Positions 46,598-48,865 of a stretch of 48,865 bases of DNA are shown one piece after another. The notes under the pieces were generated by a model. That model was not told the origin of the DNA. It saw only the letters and a program-made list of their open reading frames with translations, and did not search any database. The stretch spans positions 1 through 48,865 of the forward strand of contig JAGMAB010000002.1 of the NCBI GenBank assembly GCA_023131055.1, in the 5' to 3' direction. Each line of letters begins with the position of its first letter. The first letter of the stretch is position 1. This DNA is from Candidatus Parcubacteria bacterium (GTDB taxonomy: Bacteria; Patescibacteriota; Minisyncoccia; Minisyncoccales; JAGMAB01). Position numbers and translations under genes: made by a program.

Positions 46598-48477
46598 TTG
46601 ATTTTTATGTTAATTGATTTCTTTTGTCTTGTTTTTTCTTTCTTCTCCGGTTTTAATAATTCTTCAAATTCTTGTCTTTCAATTGTTTCTTTTTTTATAA
46701 GCACTTTGGCAATTTTATCAAGCAGTTTTCTGTTTTTAATTAAAATGTTTGTCGCTTGCTTTTCCGCGTTTTTAATAAATTTTGCCACTTCTTCATCAAT
46801 CCGGATAGCTATTTTTTCAGAATAATTTTTTTGTTCTCCGAGTTCTTTTCCTAAAAACACCATTTCTTCTTTTTTGCCGAAAGAAATCGGGCCCAAAGCA
46901 GACATTCCATATTCTTTAACTAATTTTCTTGCCAGTTCCGACGCCTTTTCCAAATCATTTGCCGCGCCCGTGGTAATTTCATTAAATTTTAATTTCTCGG
47001 CGCAGTAACCGCCCAATAAAGTGGTTAATTCAGATAAGAACTGCGTTTTCGTATGAATTTTTCTTTCTTCTTTAGGCATTTTTAAGGTATAGCCGGCAGC
47101 CATTCCGCGGGAAATAATTGATATTTTTCTTATCGGTTCCGCGTCCGGCGAGAAAGTTGATGTTAAAGCATGCCCGGTTTCATGATAAGCGGCAATTTCT
47201 TTCTCTTTTACTGACAAAATATGTGATTTTCTTTCAGGCCCCAATAAAACCTTTTCAATTGAGTCCAAAAATTCTTCCTGAAAGACCTGGTGTTTGTTTT
47301 TTCTCGCTGCTAAAATTGCGGCTTCATTAACCACATTTGCCAAGTCAGCTCCGGAAAATCCGGGCGTTCTTTCAGCCACTTCTCTTAAACCGACATTTAA
47401 AGCCAAAGGTTTTCCTCGGCAGTGAATTTTCAAAATTTCTTCCCTGTCATTGATATCAGGCAGGTCTAAAACGACTATTCTGTCAAACCTTCCGGGACGC
47501 AGCAGGGCAGGATCTAAAACATCCGGGCGGTTGGTAGCCGCAAAAACTAAAGTTGTGGATTCTTTTTCAAAGCCGTCCATTTCAACCAGGATTTGATTTA
47601 AAGTTTGTTCTCTTTCATCATGGCCTCCGCCTATGCCAGAACCTCTCACCCGGCCGATAGCGTCCAGCTCGTCAATAAAAATAATTGACTTGCCTGCTTT
47701 TTTGGCAGTGGAGAATAAATCCCTCACGCGCGAGCTTCCGACCCCCACAAACATCTCAATAAATTCTGAACCGGAAATTGAAAAGAACGGCACATTGCTT
47801 TCAGCTGCCACAGCTCTGGCAAGCATTGTTTTTCCTGTTCCCGGAGCGCCCACTAACAAAACTCCTCTTGGTATTCTGGCGCCGATGCTTAAATATTTTT
47901 TGGGATTTTTCAGAAAATCAACAATTTCTTTTAATTCTTCTTTCGCCTCTTTCAAACCCGCCACATCTTTAAAACTAATTTTTTCTTTTGACGCGCCTTT
48001 GGCGCCGAATAATTTAGCTCTGGCTTTTGAAAAATTAAACGCCTGCATTGCTCCTGTTTTTGCCTGCCGAAAAATCATCCAGAAAAAGAAACCAAAAAAT
48101 AAAAGAGGCAAAAAAAGCAATAAAAACGGAGCCAATCCCGCCCACGCGCCTCCTCCTTTTTTTGTTTCAACTTCTACTTTTTTCAGCTTTTCCAAAGACA
48201 CGCCATAATTTATCAGTGATTGTGAAAGCGCTGTTTCTGTTTCTTTTCGCGATATCGCTTTTGTTTCATCTTGGTATAAAATTGAAAGCTCGGACCCGGC
48301 AACAGTGATTTTTTTAACTTTTTCCTGCTCAATGTCTTCAACTAATTGAGTAATGGATACTATTTCTTTTTTTTCAAACGGTTGGAAAAACAAACTAAAA
48401 ACAGACGATATGAGCAGGAAAATCAGCACAACAAATATAAAATTTTTAATTAAACTATTAATATTTTTCTTTTTCAT
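46588..48477 (-). CDS. ftsH: ATP-dependent zinc metalloprotease FtsH
   Basis: FtsH is a membrane-bound hexameric AAA+ protease for quality control of membrane and regulatory proteins. The 629 residues have two membrane helices (about 11-31 and 112-136) flanking a small outer domain, the AAA domain with Walker A GAPGTGKT (210-217), Walker B SIIFIDELDAIG and SRH TNRPDVLDPALLRPGRFD, and the M41 protease domain with zinc motif HETGH (432-436). The final codons for RV and the stop are inside tRNA-Ile. The family length is typical. Confidence 0.97.
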   Translation of the reverse strand: MKKKNINSLIKNFIFVVLIFLLISSVFSLFFQPFEKKEIVSITQLVEDIEQEKVKKITVAGSELSILYQDETKAISRKETETALSQSLINYGVSLEKLKKVEVETKKGGGAWAGLAPFLLLFLPLLFFGFFFWMIFRQAKTGAMQAFNFSKARAKLFGAKGASKEKISFKDVAGLKEAKEELKEIVDFLKNPKKYLSIGARIPRGVLLVGAPGTGKTMLARAVAAESNVPFFSISGSEFIEMFVGVGSSRVRDLFSTAKKAGKSIIFIDELDAIGRVRGSGIGGGHDEREQTLNQILVEMDGFEKESTTLVFAATNRPDVLDPALLRPGRFDRIVVLDLPDINDREEILKIHCRGKPLALNVGLREVAERTPGFSGADLANVVNEAAILAARKNKHQVFQEEFLDSIEKVLLGPERKSHILSVKEKEIAAYHETGHALTSTFSPDAEPIRKISIISRGMAAGYTLKMPKEERKIHTKTQFLSELTTLLGGYCAEKLKFNEITTGAANDLEKASELARKLVKEYGMSALGPISFGKKEEMVFLGKELGEQKNYSEKIAIRIDEEVAKFIKNAEKQATNILIKNRKLLDKIAKVLIKKETIERQEFEELLKPEKKEKTRQKKSINIKIKRV

Positions 48478-48496
48478 CTATGTATTTTTATTGGCG

Positions 48497-48528
48497 GGAA
48501 TGTTTGGGGTCAGACCCCAAACAATTCC
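48497..48528. repeat. Palindromic interspersed repeat, copy D
   Basis: GTTTGGGGTCAGACCCCAAAC with GGAAT and AATTCC outside, between ftsH and the S1-domain gene. It is the most symmetric copy. Confidence 0.85.
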
Positions 48529-48532
48529 TCAT

Positions 48533-48865
48533 TCACTTTTCTAATTTTAGGGTCATTCTGTGCTGTTCGGGACGAATTTCTAAAATCTGAAAATTATATT
48601 TTTTGTCAATTTCCAGCGCCTCTTCCATTTTTATCTTTGTTCCGAATTCAGAAATATGGCACAGCCCTTGAATTTCAGGCGTTATTTCAATAAAAGCCCC
48701 AAAAGGATTAAATTTACTCACCTTGCCTTTGATAGCGTCTCCTTTTTTATATTTTTTTTCAATATCCTGCCAAGGGTCTTTTTTCAGGGCTTTCAAAGAA
48801 AGAGAAACCTTGTTATTTGATATGTCAATAATTTTCGCTTTAATTTTTTGCCCTATTTTAACAAT
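48533..48865 (-). CDS. S1-domain RNA-binding protein, possibly ribosomal protein S1 (5' end outside window)
   Basis: The frame is open to the window edge, so the TTG at 48796 given as the start in the track is internal and the gene continues beyond base 48865. The visible 110 residues are the end of one S1 domain (IVKIGQKIKAKIIDIS) and a full S1 domain (GDAIKGKVSKFNPFGAFIEI...LCHISEFG...HRMTLKLE). Repeated S1 domains suggest ribosomal protein S1 or a related translation protein. Confidence 0.85.
   Translation of the reverse strand: MVKIGQKIKAKIIDISNNKVSLSLKALKKDPWQDIEKKYKKGDAIKGKVSKFNPFGAFIEITPEIQGLCHISEFGTKIKMEEALEIDKKYNFQILEIRPEQHRMTLKLEK

Overview
The window looks like chromosomal DNA from a Candidate Phyla Radiation bacterium, most likely a parcubacterium (Patescibacteria). 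The evidence is an AT-rich genome, many tRNA genes packed between protein genes, few Shine-Dalgarno sites with -10 boxes almost touching start codons, a short initiation factor 2, the DUF4446-infB-rbfA gene order, a pared-down type IV pilus cluster and very large surface proteins. No rRNA or marker tree is available here, so the phylum call is inference.

Layout. 1-2202: the end of a surface protein (cut by the window edge) and a small membrane-anchored relative. 2326-3822: RNase Y, followed by tRNA-Gly and tRNA-Pro on the other strand. 4146-7186: histidine kinase, single-domain response regulator and pilus ATPase PilB in one operon. 7400-13123: a 1907-residue protein with a cytoplasmic helix-turn-helix, one membrane helix and a long repetitive outer fibre. 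13124-16840: two DUF4143-type ATPases around a secreted Glu/Pro-rich protein, with repeated scars beside each ATPase. 16840-23691: pilC, four pilin-like genes including one PilX-like, pilM, pilN, pilO and a small membrane protein. 23789-26572: tRNA-Arg, a methyltransferase, an HNH nuclease, tRNA-His, an HtrA-like protease, tRNA-Arg and tRNA-Ala.

26436-31300 is a probable integrated element, all on the minus strand. It has a large serine recombinase whose reading frame runs antisense through tRNA-Ala and tRNA-Arg, a terminase-small-subunit-like protein, a RecA-fold replication ATPase and a CHC2 zinc-finger primase-like protein. It carries iteron-like TTAACAAG repeats, a 13-bp perfect palindrome, interlocked inverted repeats at the ATPase start, and a promoter plus terminator that frame an undescribed structured RNA. 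Facing it on the plus strand (31303-31470) is a second hairpin-rich RNA with GAAA tetraloops and a possible pseudoknot, which leads into a membrane-anchored trypsin-like protease.

31471-39324 is accessory DNA: the protease, an HD-domain protein, a TM2 protein and several envelope proteins of unknown function, two of which share a domain ending in CPDGSQYRK. 39311-48865 returns to core genes: mltG, a ketopantoate-reductase-like gene, tRNA-Ser, DUF4446, infB, rbfA, tRNA-Cys, tRNA-Leu, a 3D-domain wall enzyme, tRNA-Gly/Phe/Val/Leu, rplS, an RluA-family pseudouridine synthase, tRNA-Val, tRNA-Ile(UAU), ftsH and the end of an S1-domain protein. Fifteen tRNA genes were read by eye. Four copies of a short palindrome built around GGGGTCARACCCC (one a diverged variant) are scattered through the window, one of them in frame inside a coding sequence.
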